Positions 49,803 to 60,760 of a stretch of 64,000 nucleotides of DNA are shown piece by piece. Numbering within the stretch: position 1 is the stretch's first letter; every line of letters starts with the position of its first letter. A program made the translations under genes and the position numbers. The notes below the pieces were generated by a model. The model had not been told where the DNA came from and searched no databases. It saw nothing but the letters and a program-made list of their open reading frames with translations. Origin of the DNA: Sordaria brevicollis (taxonomy: Eukaryota > Ascomycota > Sordariomycetes > Sordariales > Sordariaceae); contig JAUTDP010000015.1 of the NCBI GenBank assembly GCA_033439795.1, forward strand, positions 992,001-1,056,000. Reading direction: 5' to 3'.

Positions 49803-51038
49803 TTGAACTGGTATGGTCCGATGTTGTTGAAGATGGCTTCGAACCAAGGCCTTATAAATCACCCCGCAATGCTCTTTCGAAGTCGGTATAATGTCTTTTA
49901 AGAGGTTCTGCTTGGTGTTTAGCATCACAGCCGCAAGACCCGAGAATGTGGGCTGACCATTTTGAATCGTACAGGGCGTTATGCATTGTACTTACAGCGT
50001 GCTTGTACCGTGCGTTGCCGCGAAAACTCTGGGGACGAGCTTACCTCTACTGCAATGTATGGTGCTCACATTAAGAGCTCCCTCGTGATTCGAAAAATCT
50101 CTCCATGAACGATCTTTTCAGCTGGTTCAATATCCCCCACATACCGAAGCCTCTAATACACACCTTCTCCGACCACGTTTTCCAGTCATGATTGACTGTC
50201 TATCATAGTGCCGGATCGACGATGGCAGGAGCCGCTCCGGAGCAAATGGTCCTTTTTGTGAGCTAGCGTCCCCAAATTTGAAGCAACTTCCCATGATTCC
50301 TCACAGAAACAGCCGCAAGATAAATGTAGTGGCGCAAGTATACTTCGAATGGAGCGTGGATCTGCCAGAATCACGGCTCACGATGTCTTGGGAACAGCCG
50401 TTTTGGGAAGTTCTGCTTGGAATTGGAGCGATTTCATTCGTTGGCTGTAATGGAGGACGTCATGGATTTTACCCCACACCTTCCCGCGTCCTTCCAAGTG
50501 GCTGGCCGGGCTGTTAGCAAACGCCCTAGCAACTGGCTGCTTAGGGGCCTCTCCCCTAACAGACAAACAAAATCCTTCAACACCACGTTGTTAACCATCC
50601 GAATATTCGGAAGCAGAACCCAGCGTCGACCACGCTTGTGCCTTGCCCTTCATCCTATCCTTCCAATCGGATTCTTTTTGTTTTACTGTTATTAATGAAT
50701 CGTGATTTCACCAGTCCCCCACACGTGCCGTTCTCCTCAAGGAACCCAGGCCTTCGAGGTTGGAGTGTCCCTGATGGCCAGCGAGGCAATGATCACCGCG
50801 CCATCAAACACTCAAGCATGAGGGACGCAATACTCCCCAGACTCCACCATTGGTAGCAGCAGGGCCAAGACCATATCTTGCGTCAAGATGTAGATAACAG
50901 AGCAGCTGTGAAGAGAAATTCATACCTGGCTGGCCGCCGGTATAAAGCAAGCTCCTGCCGGTTGCTTCTCCATGTCTTAACCTTGTTGGTACCTCACCTC
51001 TTTCTTTTCCCCCTTACCCGTCCATCAAGGTTCACAAG
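49803..51038. promoter_or_regulatory. Intergenic region and catalase promoter
   Basis: No gene is supported between the tRNA and the catalase start. Frames of 60-95 codons at 50,186-50,695 overlap one another on both strands and look incidental. A TATAAA at 50,941-50,946, 93 bp before the catalase ATG, is a plausible core promoter, followed by a C/T-rich tract (50,991-51,025) typical of highly expressed fungal genes. Confidence 0.45.
50941..50946 (+). promoter_or_regulatory. TATA box of the catalase gene
   Basis: TATAAAGC, about 95 bp upstream of the start codon and followed by a pyrimidine-rich leader. Position and sequence fit a fungal core promoter; not proven. Confidence 0.5.
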
Positions 51039-52906
51039 ATGTCTTCACACAACAACACAGGCTCCTCCAACTCCAACCAGACTGACCCTCGCCAGCACCC
51101 GCTCATGGCCACTGCCCAGGCCATCGCGGGTGCCGTGCAGGGTGAGCACCGTCCTCCTCGCATGACGCACATGATGAGTGCCAACGAGGGTCCCGCCGAC
51201 ATCATCTCCAAGGTTGCCGGCGTCACTTCAGGAGGAAAGCGCAGTGACGACGCCCCATACTTCACCAATAACGAAGGCATCCCCTGGCCCGATGCCGCCC
51301 ACAGCAAGACCGTCGGCGGTATCCCAGTTGCCAGCGACACGTTCCTCTTCCAGAAGCAGCAGCACTTCAACCGCTCCAAGACCCTCGAGCGTATGGTGCA
51401 CCCTTGTGGCTCCGGGGCCTTTGGCTTCTTCGAGTGCACCAGCGATGTGAGCAACTTGACCAAGGCCAACTTCCTGCAAAAGAAGGGCGAGAAGACGCCC
51501 GTCTTCGTCCGCTTCTCCACCGTCACCCTGGGGCGCGAGTTCCCCGACGAGGCCCGCAACCCTCGCGGTTTTGCCATCAAGTTCTACACCATGGAGGGTA
51601 ACTACGACATCGTCGGCCTCAACTTTCCCATCTTCTTCTGCCGCGACCCCATCCAAGGGCCCGACGTAATTAAATCTCAATATAGGGATCCTCGTAACTT
51701 CTTCTTCGACGTACGTATTTCCAAACTCCATAACAGAACTTAATCAGTATTTTTACTAACTAGTATATCTAGTGGGAAGCAACCTTCGACTTCCTCGGGA
51801 ACAACGCCGAGGGCAACCACGCGGGCCTCATGTTCTTCTCCGATCACGGCACGCCCGTCGGCTGGCGCTACAACAACGGCTACGGCTGCCATACCTTCAA
51901 GTGGGTTAACCAGGCCGGCGAGTTTGTGTACATCAAGTACCACTTCATGGCCAAGCACGGCACCAAGCGGTTCACCGACGCCGAGGCCGTCCGCATGTGC
52001 GGCGAAGACCCGGACTACTCCAAGCGTGACCTCTGGAACGCCATAGAAGCAGGCGAGGAAATTGAATGGACCGCCTACGTGCAAGTGATGAAGCCCGAAG
52101 ACGCCGACCCGGAAAAACTCGGGTTCGACCCTTTCGACATTACCAAGGTCTGGCCGCGCTCGCTCTTCCCCATGCAAGAATTCGGTCGTCTGGTCCTCAA
52201 CAAGAACCCCGAAGACTACCACCGCGACGTCGAACAAGCCGCCTTCTCCCCCGGCTCCACGGTTCCCGGCATCGAAGATTCACCCGACCCCTTGCTCCAG
52301 TTCCGCATGTTCTTCTACCGCGACGCCCAGTACCACCGCATCGGCATCAACCTGCACCAGATCCCCGTCAACTGTCCCTTCATGGCCATGTCCTACAGCA
52401 GCCCCAACATCGGCGGGACCATGCGCGTCGACGCCAACGCGGCCGGAAACCCTCAGTACGTCCCCTCGTCTTTTGTATCCAAGTTCCGTAACGACACGGC
52501 CGAAGCGCCCTACATGACGTCCGACTCCATCTGCTCGCGCCGCTCGCACTTCTGGCACGAAGGCAAGAAAAACGATTACGACCAGGCCCGCGAGCTGTAC
52601 ACGCGCGTCATGTCGGAAGAAGAAAAGGCCAACACGGCGGTCAACACGGCCAAGTACCTCAGCCAGGTTAGGCACAAGGAGATTAAGCTTAGGTTTTTGG
52701 CGCAGTGGTATAACATCGCGCCCGAACTGGCGGAGTCGGTGTACAGGGCGTTGAGGGAGGATGCGAAGAAGGATTTCACTCTCGAGGAGGTGGCGGAGAA
52801 GTCCAAGGATGCGGAGCTGTGGAATAAGGCGGCCAAGTTTAGGCCGGCGCCGGGGCAGAAGTTGATGGGGGCGAAGTGTCCTGCGGGGATGGGGTATGGT
52901 GCTTAA
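51039..52906 (+). CDS. Monofunctional haem catalase (small-subunit type) with substituted catalytic Asn
   Basis: Exon 1 is 51,039-51,710, then a 62-bp intron (GTACGT, branch TACTAAC, TCTAG), then exon 2 51,773-52,906; 601 residues. Catalases turn hydrogen peroxide into water and oxygen. The catalytic His is in ERMVHPCGSGAFGFF (His121). RFSTVTLGREFPDEARNPRGFAIKFY is the typical block after it. The haem-ligand Tyr406 with its Arg402 is in QFRMFFYRDAQYHRIG, and NCPFMAMSY follows. The usual VGNNTP that carries the distal Asn reads VGLNFPIFF here, putting Leu194 where Asn is expected. There is no C-terminal flavodoxin-like domain, so it is not a large-subunit catalase, and the end (GMGYGA) is not an SKL peroxisomal signal. 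The first ~65 residues are an extra, probably flexible extension. A neighbouring regulon is not evident. Confidence 0.93.
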
Positions 52907-53564
52907 GTGTATCGTGAAGGATGAACGTTACGAGGTTAATGATGGACTATGTTGGCGTTTTGGGTTCGTATGACGGGTGTGATTTTGGATAGTAGGGGCT
53001 GCTTATGTCTGGCAGGTAGTAATAAATCATGGTTTTCACAATGAAAAACAGAAAGATTTCTTGATAATCCTTGTGAAATTGTTTCGCTATGGTAGTAGCT
53101 ACCTAGCTGCCTCGCATCCTCAAATACAGGTATTATGAACTGGAAATGTCGATTACTCCTTCCTATGAGTGGAGGTACCTAGGTATGTAGGTATCCAGAG
53201 GCCGTAACGATTGATGCGCATTCATTCGGGGAGAAGTCAATTTCAAATTCCAGAGGGTAGGTACGCTATGAATTGCCGTTTTAGTGCCATCACTTCTGCT
53301 TATTAATTTGGGACCTAGGGTCAACTTCATTAAGCCCTTCCATTCCTTACTATTGCGTCTTGTTCCGGAGTTAAGGCATAACCAGACCTTAAATATCCTA
53401 TTTGATCGACTCGCGATGTGTTTCTGGATCTCCGAAACCCATTCCCTAACAACGATTCTCCATTTTGTCCGCCCTCCCATATTCCACCAACTAACCACTT
53501 CCCTGGGGTTTGTATTGAGCCCTAGAGCCTTGTGGAAGAAAATTCTTAACCTCGCGCTTTTCGT
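52907..53564. other. Intergenic, 3' ends of two convergent genes
   Basis: Lies between the convergent catalase gene and the 636-residue protein gene. It is fairly AT-rich with no supported gene; short frames on both strands (53,163-53,498 and 53,284-53,706) have no features. Confidence 0.4.
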
Positions 53565-55475
53565 TCAGAACAAGGGACTTGTTGGATTGTATGGATCGTA
53601 TGAGTCCGGGTATGCCTTGGCGTGTTTGGTTGTAGGGCTTGTCCACATGGCCAAAATATCCTCAGCAATCAATTCACTCCCCGTGACCCCGTCCGAGCTC
53701 TCGTGATCAGATAGGTACTCCTCCAGCTCCCGTCCCTCATCATCAGGATACTTGCTTAGTGTCCCTTCCAGCATCACCACCAGTTGGTTTGTGTCAACAG
53801 CTTTGAATAGCGGCGCCCACTCTCGTAGCTTGTCCATCAGCCGCCGTTTCCGGGTCGAGTTCTCCTCGAGCAAGTGGGGGATGTAAATCAGGGTGGTGGT
53901 GAGCTTGACAGAGAGAAATTCCAATTTCTGCTTGCAAGGAGAGTCCGGGCGACGCAAGGAGGGTGAGAAGAATGATAGCATGTACGCCAGCTCGGAGGTG
54001 ACGGTGTCGTTGAGATTTGCACAGCATTCCAAGTGGAGGATGACGCCGCGAATTTTTGGTAAGATGGCCGGCCGCTCGGCAGCGAAGGTGTGGAAGAGGT
54101 GAGGTCCGTAAGGGAACTCGGCTGTGCAGTTTTGGTAGAGGATTCTGCCCAATTCTGAAGTGACGCCCCGAGATAGTTGCGATAGCCGGAGGAGGTTCTG
54201 GTATTGTAAGGGGGAGCGGAATCGACAGCGGGCTACTTCTCTGAGAGACTTGATCGCGCTGACACTCTCGTTCCTCCTTGGGCAATAGGGGCTGGATCCT
54301 ACGGCGACGATCTCCTCGTCAGTCTCCCACATTTGTGGTTTCTCCACCCAGACGAAGCCATATTCTAGATACTCTAACGGGTAAAAGTCATCTTCAAAGA
54401 TGGCCGGGTCCAGGTGCAACAGCTCCCAGATTGTGTCATCTTCTTCTGTGGCTAGAATATTTGGTTTGGCAATGGGCATGGTCTGTTCTGTATTTGTGCC
54501 ACGTGGGTGAATGGTGGCATGTCCATGGTTGATTTCTCTCTCCTTGTCGTCAAAGATGTGAGCCAACTCCTTCTCATCGTTCCACTTGAGAGCTGGAGGA
54601 TATTTGAATCCACAAATGCTCGGACAGCATCTTTCCAACAAGGGATCAATGATAACCCGGTGTGACTCGATTGGGCCGTCGCCATCTCGTCTGTCCTTAA
54701 GGAAGGCCTGGCCACTACCGTCTGGATCTATTTTCAACTGACGCGCCTGACGCATCCAACTTGCCTGACGCGTGGATGCCCTGAATGTGTACCTCAAAGC
54801 AGCTGCATTCTCGGAAACATTCCCCGTGTTTTCATCTCCAGGCTCACTTTCGTTATCGGAGTCCTCTTCTGTAAGGTCTTCTTCGGAGATCTCATCTTCT
54901 TTCCATGACAGTAGAAGCTTGTCTAGTTCCTTGGAAGCCTTTTTGCTCTTGAGCCACCCATCCGGAACAGCTCCACCAGTGCCGGACTGTATATCGTGGT
55001 AGACCTGGAGCGGGTCGACAGGCTGCCCAAACCCAGTTACCTGGTTTATATTTCTAGACGAAGCCTCACCAGTGACGATTAGGTCGGAGTCATGAGGCGC
55101 TTTGGGCGAGAAGGACGTCTCGACGACTTGGAATCTGATTCCATTTCCTATGAAGGATTGTGGAACCAGGCCATCATGACGGTGCTCTTTGAAAGGTGCG
55201 ATGATGTCCTCAAAAGCATGGTAGAGTAATTCTCGAGGTAGGTCCATGATGACATGCGTGTTGCTAATATTTGGCTTGGTCGAAGCTGGAGTGGTGGATG
55301 TTGTAGATGGGCGTCTTCGGACTGCCGATTCGAAAAATTGTCGGACTTGAAGGGGATGATGTTGAGCGGGGTAGGGGTAGCAAGTGTCCACGAAAGAGCT
55401 CCAGTCCTTCCTAGGAGACAGGTTAAAGGAGCCAAAGCCCTCCTCGTTGGAATCGCTTTTTGTGCTAGTGTCCAT
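53565..55475 (-). CDS. Hypothetical protein, 636 residues, F-box-like start of a domain
   Basis: A single uninterrupted exon. Near residue 77 the segment IMDLPRELLYHAFEDII resembles the LPxEL-x-x-x-I/F start of F-box-like motifs in fungal proteins, but only this part fits, so I do not claim an F-box. There is an acidic, low-complexity stretch around residues 190-220 (EDEISEEDLTEEDSDNESEPGDE). The C-terminal half is globular and Leu/Trp-rich, with LEYGFVWVEKPQMW, LRLSQLSRGVTSELGRILY and a long helical segment before ELEEYLSDHESSDG. RGVTSELGRILYxN resembles the 'xxxSRxVxxExxxxLYxxN' pattern seen in many uncharacterised fungal proteins that begin with an LPxEI motif. The function is unknown. The start at 55,475 has the sequence ACCATGGACAC, a favourable context. 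Confidence 0.82.
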   Translation of the reverse strand: MDTSTKSDSNEEGFGSFNLSPRKDWSSFVDTCYPYPAQHHPLQVRQFFESAVRRRPSTTSTTPASTKPNISNTHVIMDLPRELLYHAFEDIIAPFKEHRHDGLVPQSFIGNGIRFQVVETSFSPKAPHDSDLIVTGEASSRNINQVTGFGQPVDPLQVYHDIQSGTGGAVPDGWLKSKKASKELDKLLLSWKEDEISEEDLTEEDSDNESEPGDENTGNVSENAAALRYTFRASTRQASWMRQARQLKIDPDGSGQAFLKDRRDGDGPIESHRVIIDPLLERCCPSICGFKYPPALKWNDEKELAHIFDDKEREINHGHATIHPRGTNTEQTMPIAKPNILATEEDDTIWELLHLDPAIFEDDFYPLEYLEYGFVWVEKPQMWETDEEIVAVGSSPYCPRRNESVSAIKSLREVARCRFRSPLQYQNLLRLSQLSRGVTSELGRILYQNCTAEFPYGPHLFHTFAAERPAILPKIRGVILHLECCANLNDTVTSELAYMLSFFSPSLRRPDSPCKQKLEFLSVKLTTTLIYIPHLLEENSTRKRRLMDKLREWAPLFKAVDTNQLVVMLEGTLSKYPDDEGRELEEYLSDHESSDGVTGSELIAEDILAMWTSPTTKHAKAYPDSYDPYNPTSPLF

Positions 55476-56968
55476 GGTGTTGTCTTTTCTTGCTGAGAGA
55501 GAATGATGGTTTTGCGTTGAAGGATGAGGTTGGGTAACAGTTTTGGGGGTGCTCAGAAAGGCATTCCGTCCGAATATTTATAGGTGATGGGAGAAAAGAA
55601 AAGTGGCGTGAGCTATGCGAGTTTTGTGCCCTCATGCACTCATTCACCAGACCCTATCGAACCAGAACCTTTGAGCCTGGCGAAGCGAAGGCATTGGTCT
55701 GCAGCTGGAGACGGACCGTGGATGCTCTTGAAGTGAAGTGCATCACTGCACGTTATCGGCGGTCTCCAACTGAAACATGAGAAACCGATAGAATGGTTTG
55801 AAACTCTCTTTATCCCCCATAACCGTTAGCAGCACCGTCCATGGGGGACCTTTTGGGCCAACGAAGCAGCCTATGGCCTGCGATCCCATCCCTGATGAAG
55901 ATGAAGGTTAGCACACGTGGTCTCTACCATCTTGTATTTTATAGCCCTTCCATCACATTACTTGTTCGAGGTGCGGCGACTGGACGCCGTGGGGCGTCTA
56001 TGTCTGCCTCGTGTGGTAAGCACCTTGAGGTAAAGCAGAAGTGCTTGCCTTGCTGAGATGATGAGCCGACGACCATGACTAGCCGAGTGCTGTGCTTCAT
56101 CCACATCAACCAACCCCGGCGGTCAGGTCAAAGACGGTGACAGGCATCTCTTGGGCTATGAGAGAAACGCAGGCGACTGACAATGTATTTATTCTGGGTG
56201 TTGGATGGAAGAAGACGACAAGTGAAGATGGCTTGGGGACATGTCGGACCTCCTGGTACGTATAGTAACAGCTACGGGGTTGACCGATGTCTTGGTTCAG
56301 GTTATCGCTTTATAGAATCATATAGTACAAAGGTTGAATTGTTAACGTCGGAATCCCTCGAGGTTATCGCGTCTCGCGTTTCGCAGAATCGCTGTTGTTG
56401 GTTGGGCATGGTCGTTTTGCGCCAATCAGAGATCTGTAAATCAGCCACAATATCCGCTACCGTACAGATAAAGGCAACCTCTATTGGCTATATTTGCCCC
56501 GCCCCGCCATGTACAAGAGAGCGCGGAGTGGAGCCATCCATCTGACAGTGGCCCTGTGGTCGGCAAAGTCGACGGACTAACAAATTCAGCTCCGCGTGCA
56601 GAAGGATGGAAAGACTGCAAACATTGTCAAACTCTTTGCCTCGCAGTGTTGCTCGTAACTTTTTACAAATGCACGGTTCCTCCTAACGGATTTGAAAATT
56701 CAAGGTACCTCGATTCGACATTCCGAGTGTCAACCGCTGCGAGCGTTCTCACGTTCTGTCCGCTGGTGTGCACTTGATAGAGACGAGATACCCGCCTAAC
56801 ATTAGAGCGCTACCAGTTTGGTTACACAAAGTGCCGGGTCCCGGCGATAGTGCGCTAACTTGCAACCACTGCATCACGCAGTTCCGCAATCCTAGGTCAC
56901 TGCAGAAAAGGACAAAACTCATCCATCTCGGACAAATATTTCACTGCAACCGCGCGCGCGCCCCCAAC
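55476..56968. promoter_or_regulatory. Divergent intergenic region
   Basis: About 1.5 kb between the divergent 636-residue gene and the zinc-finger gene. A CA/CT-rich leader with CGCGCGCGCGCC just before the zinc-finger ATG at 56,969 suggests the 5' untranslated region. The zinc-finger frame stays open upstream to about 56,768 but has no ATG there. No other gene is supported. Confidence 0.4.
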
Positions 56969-59900
56969 ATGAGTGAACCAGACGCGGAAGCATCGCCCAA
57001 ACATTCAGAGCCTACAACCAAAGATGAAAGTCTTCATAGCCCATCAAATGACACGCGCCATTCATCATCAGTCGCATCGCGGCCAGGGACACCGCCGGCA
57101 GACACCCGGGTCGCCTCATCAACAAGCGAAAATGGTGGCCCCGTGAGCCGTGCCCCGTCCTCCGCGCCCGGTCCTTTGCCGAATGAGAGTCCCACCCGAG
57201 TACGGAGTCCCGGCTCCGATCATTCCAACTCTTCGGACTGGGTTACCATCAACTCATCGCCGACTCCGAGTACAAAACAACTAGGACATGGACATGAACA
57301 CTCACAATCACGGTCGCCATGGCCAGAGTCACCCGAACCATGTGGCGCCGATTCTGACGCCAATGAACTGTCTCGGTTCTCATCGCCAATCTCACCGGCC
57401 CCACATCATGACAGTTCGCCCGAGCCCGGCCCATCCCGTCCGCCGTCTCCGGCTGCCGGGACTTGGAGCTACGGAGCACCACCACCTCCCGGCACTGGGC
57501 TTTACATCATCACATCCGCCCCTCATCCCTATCCAGACCCTCCCATTCGGGCCATTCCTGTTTATCCTCCACCTCAAGCGTTTTATGCCCCTCAGCCTCA
57601 TCCTGTTCCTCATCCTCAATCTCATCCCGCTTATCAGTCGCCACCAGCACCACCAGCACCACCAGCTCCCAGTCTCCAGACCCAAGAACCACCTGAAGCC
57701 CAAGCAGAAGCCCTTTACAAGCAGGTATACGGATCACGACTAAGTCATACCCGCTCCTCTGATCATCTGCCACCGGTGTATATTCAGGAGGCACAACCTC
57801 CGCCGCCGAACCCAGTACCACCACCAGGGCAGAATCCGGATTTGGACAACCCCTTTGGTTTCTACCGCTCCCCAGGCAAGGACCCGCAAGAACCGGCCAA
57901 GCCAAAGTTCTACCCGGCTTCTTCCAAACCACTATTTCAGTTGCCGCGGACAATTGACGACAAACCGTCCAAACGAGGCGAGCCCAGATGGTACCGGGTA
58001 ATAAGTCGAGAAGAGAGACAGCTTCAGCTGCAGCGAGAGGAGCAGGAAAAACAGTGGAAACAAGAGCGCGAGCAGCTACGGCTAGAACGTCAGCAACAAC
58101 TGCAACAAAAGATAGAACAACGGCGGCAACAACAGCTACGGGAACAGATAGAGAAGGAGCTGCGAGAGGAACAAGAAAAACAGCGGCAACAAGAACTGGC
58201 GCGACAGCAAGAACTGGCGCGGCTACGGGAAGAACGTCTGCGACAACTGGAACAGTCCAGAGCCCAGGCACAGTTCCAAATACCACCACACTTTCAAGGA
58301 CGACCAGGGGATCTCTTTCAAGGACACCTCCCACGATTCCAAGGACCCCCACACCGCCCGCAAGAAATCTCCTTTGCAATGGCGCCATCAGTTCCACGAC
58401 GACAACCTCCAAAACAACCTCCAGCACCCAAGCCAACAATCACCATCATCCATCACGAACCACCACCACGGCCCAAACAACTCCTCTACAACCGACCCTT
58501 GGCACCGTTACCACCTGAACAAAAAGCCCAAGCCGAAGCCGAAGCTGTAGCCCGCTACAATGCCATCTACAAGAGGAACGGAGGCAATGCTGCGTTTGCC
58601 GACGCTGCCCAAGCCGAAGCCCAATGGCAGCACATCTACCAACCTCTCCGGGCCCTCCAAAAGAACCAAGCGTACACCCAGAAATTCAATCCGCCTAATC
58701 ACGTTGCGGTGTCCGGTCAAGGGGAAGGGTTTTCCGGGACGACAGGAGGACCGCCGCCGCCCGGGCCAACCGCAGCAGATGGACCCGCACATCGACCGTA
58801 CCGGTGCAATTACTCGGATTGCACGCTCAGTTTCGCGAGGAAACATGATTTGAGTAGGCACAAAAAGAGTCATGCCAGTGAGAAGCCGTTTGAGTGTGGG
58901 AATTGTGGGAAGAGGTTTGTGAGACAGGATGCGCTCAAGGTGAGTTCCTTTTTCATATTCAAGCTTACCATGAGTGTAGAGGAGATTGGTGGTGCAGAGT
59001 GGTGAGTGCAGTTGGTTGGTGAGCCAGCTTGAAAATTAGTATTGGGAGTAAGGATATGAGGCGAAGAGAAGGGGAAGGTGTGATGTGAGGCACTGCAAAT
59101 TATGTGGTCAGTTAAGGAAGGAATGAAATGGGAAAGGGCAAGAACGACAGTGGACGAATTATGAAGGGAGGAAAATGGAAGGAACCATCGAGGAAGGGGC
59201 CACTTGACAAGAGCCCCCGCTAACGCACCAAAAACACAGAGACACATCATACATGTGGAAGGCGCAAGAACGGAATGCCGCGGCCGGTCGCCTGGGGACG
59301 CCAACAACCCAGTCGAGATCATTGGTTCCAGCCCATCTCAATCTGCCAGCCGCTTTCCAGAAAACGGCAACGCCCAGCAGTCACCCTCGCAACCACGAAG
59401 AGCCCCAAAGCGAAGACGGACTGAAGCCTTAGATGGGGACGACCAAGAGTACGACCCCGATTACCGCCCAACCGGAACCGCAAAGCAACTGCCGCTCCCC
59501 GCTGGTTCAGAAGAGGGGCCGAGCCCACAGCGCCGAAGTCAGAGGCAGGTTGGAAGGGAGAACGCCTCAAATTCGAATCCGAGCCAAAATCCAGATCCGC
59601 CGAGTCCGACCCAAACAAAGGAGGGTCACAAGCAGCGTCAACGAGAACTGCAGAATCGATGGGTTGTCGGTACGGCAGCGATGACTGTGACAACCAAGGC
59701 GTCATTTCCGCTTGCCGATGCTGGAGGTACTGGCAATGACACGCCGGGAACCGCAGCACCTTCTTCTAACCAAGTTCATAAACAACATCAGATGGAATTG
59801 CAGGGTCGGTGGGTAGTTGGAACTGAGGCTGGGAGGCCTGGTAGTTCGAGCGCTAGCGAGAGCACAGGTCAGGGTTTGGCTCCTGCTCCTACCCCTGCTC

Positions 59901-60178
59901 CTGCTCCTGCTCTTGCTCTGGCTCCAGCGGCGTCGCTGTCGACGCCGACAAGGACAGAACCTGGGGCAGAGCCTTCGCAAGCGGCGGCGGCGGTTTCGGA
60001 TGCTGGTGCCGGCGGTCAAGCTGAAGAAGGATCAAGCTCAAGGGTAGCACCGGCGGCATCATCATCTTCAAAGCCACCATCACCACCTGTTACGCACGCC
60101 GGAACCGAACCACCTGATGCTGCTGCCATCAAGGCGTTTAAGTCTTTCCTGTCGGAGTCTGGGATACATGACTCCTAG
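56969..60178 (+). CDS. C2H2 zinc-finger protein, probable transcription factor
   Basis: Exon 1 is 56,969-58,939 and exon 2 59,240-60,178, joined by a 300-bp intron (GTGAGT ... ACACAG), giving 969 residues. 56,969 is the first in-frame ATG. In order: a Ser/Pro-rich, disordered N-terminus; Pro/His-rich tracts (residues ~160-240); a Gln/Glu/Arg-rich helix of about 85 residues (~344-430; QREEQEKQWKQEREQLRLER); a second Pro-rich part; then two zinc fingers at ~611-661. Finger 1 is C-x4-C-x12-H-x3-H (YRCNYSDC ... HKKSH). Finger 2 is CGNCGKRFVRQDALKRHIIH, with FVRQDALKRH typical of fungal Crz1-like and related factors. The intron splits finger 2 just before its first His, and its two His are only two residues apart instead of three to five. 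Exon 2 is disordered with a repeated RWVVGT motif and an Ala-Pro repeat. DNA binding and nuclear location are inferred; the targets are unknown. Confidence 0.88.
59630..59830 (+). repeat. Internal duplicated peptide motif in the zinc-finger protein
   Basis: Two copies of H-K-Q-x-Q-x-E-L-Q-x-RWVVGT lie at about 59,628-59,678 and 59,777-59,827. The nucleotide sequences differ at several silent and non-silent positions, so the duplication is not recent and the motif has been conserved in both copies. Confidence 0.75.
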
Positions 60179-60760
60179 ACTGCCAAATCTGGACTATAAG
60201 TAGAGTGAGTGGTGTGGGACTGAACCGTAGCCATGGGGGTTTTACCGTTGAATGCGCACGCCAACGGACAAGGACAAGGAGGGCAAGATATGGAAAACCA
60301 CCGTACACTTCAATACTAGTTTAATTGTTAGCGCCAGGCAGCAGTACCTTGACAACCTCGCAGTCAACGAACACAAAGATATAGCAACTTTGGACACTGA
60401 ACTAGGGATTTGAAACAAAACTCAAAAGTGGACATGCAAAAAAAGACTTGCAAAATGCATTCAGTAACTGGTGATGATGCTAGAAATGCCGCCTGAATAT
60501 TCCCATCCATCCAATCCCATTGAGTCCCATCCCATGATTCCACCATATGATGATCATGAACCGCTGCAGGGTTCATATCATCTCAAGTATTGACAGTAAG
60601 GAAAAATTCCATCCATCCTATCCATGGTAACCATCCATTCCATATCATCATCACATCATTTCATCTGATCTCATCCAAAAACCTTCACAATACTCTCAGT
60701 CTCTGACAGTGTCCAAGACACCTCCGTCATTTTCTTCTTTCCCCCTAATGTCTTATCTCC
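60179..60760. other. Intergenic, convergent 3' ends
   Basis: Region between the zinc-finger gene and the esterase gene. A stretch rich in CATCC-type repeats at 60,600-60,670 (for example CCATCCATCC, TATCCATGG) is low-complexity. No gene is supported. Confidence 0.45.

Noticed and set aside
57510..58439. 309-codon minus-strand frame opposite the zinc-finger gene
   Set aside because: Val/Leu-rich composition is the antisense image of Pro/Gln codons. It has no domain, and the sense strand is clearly coding.
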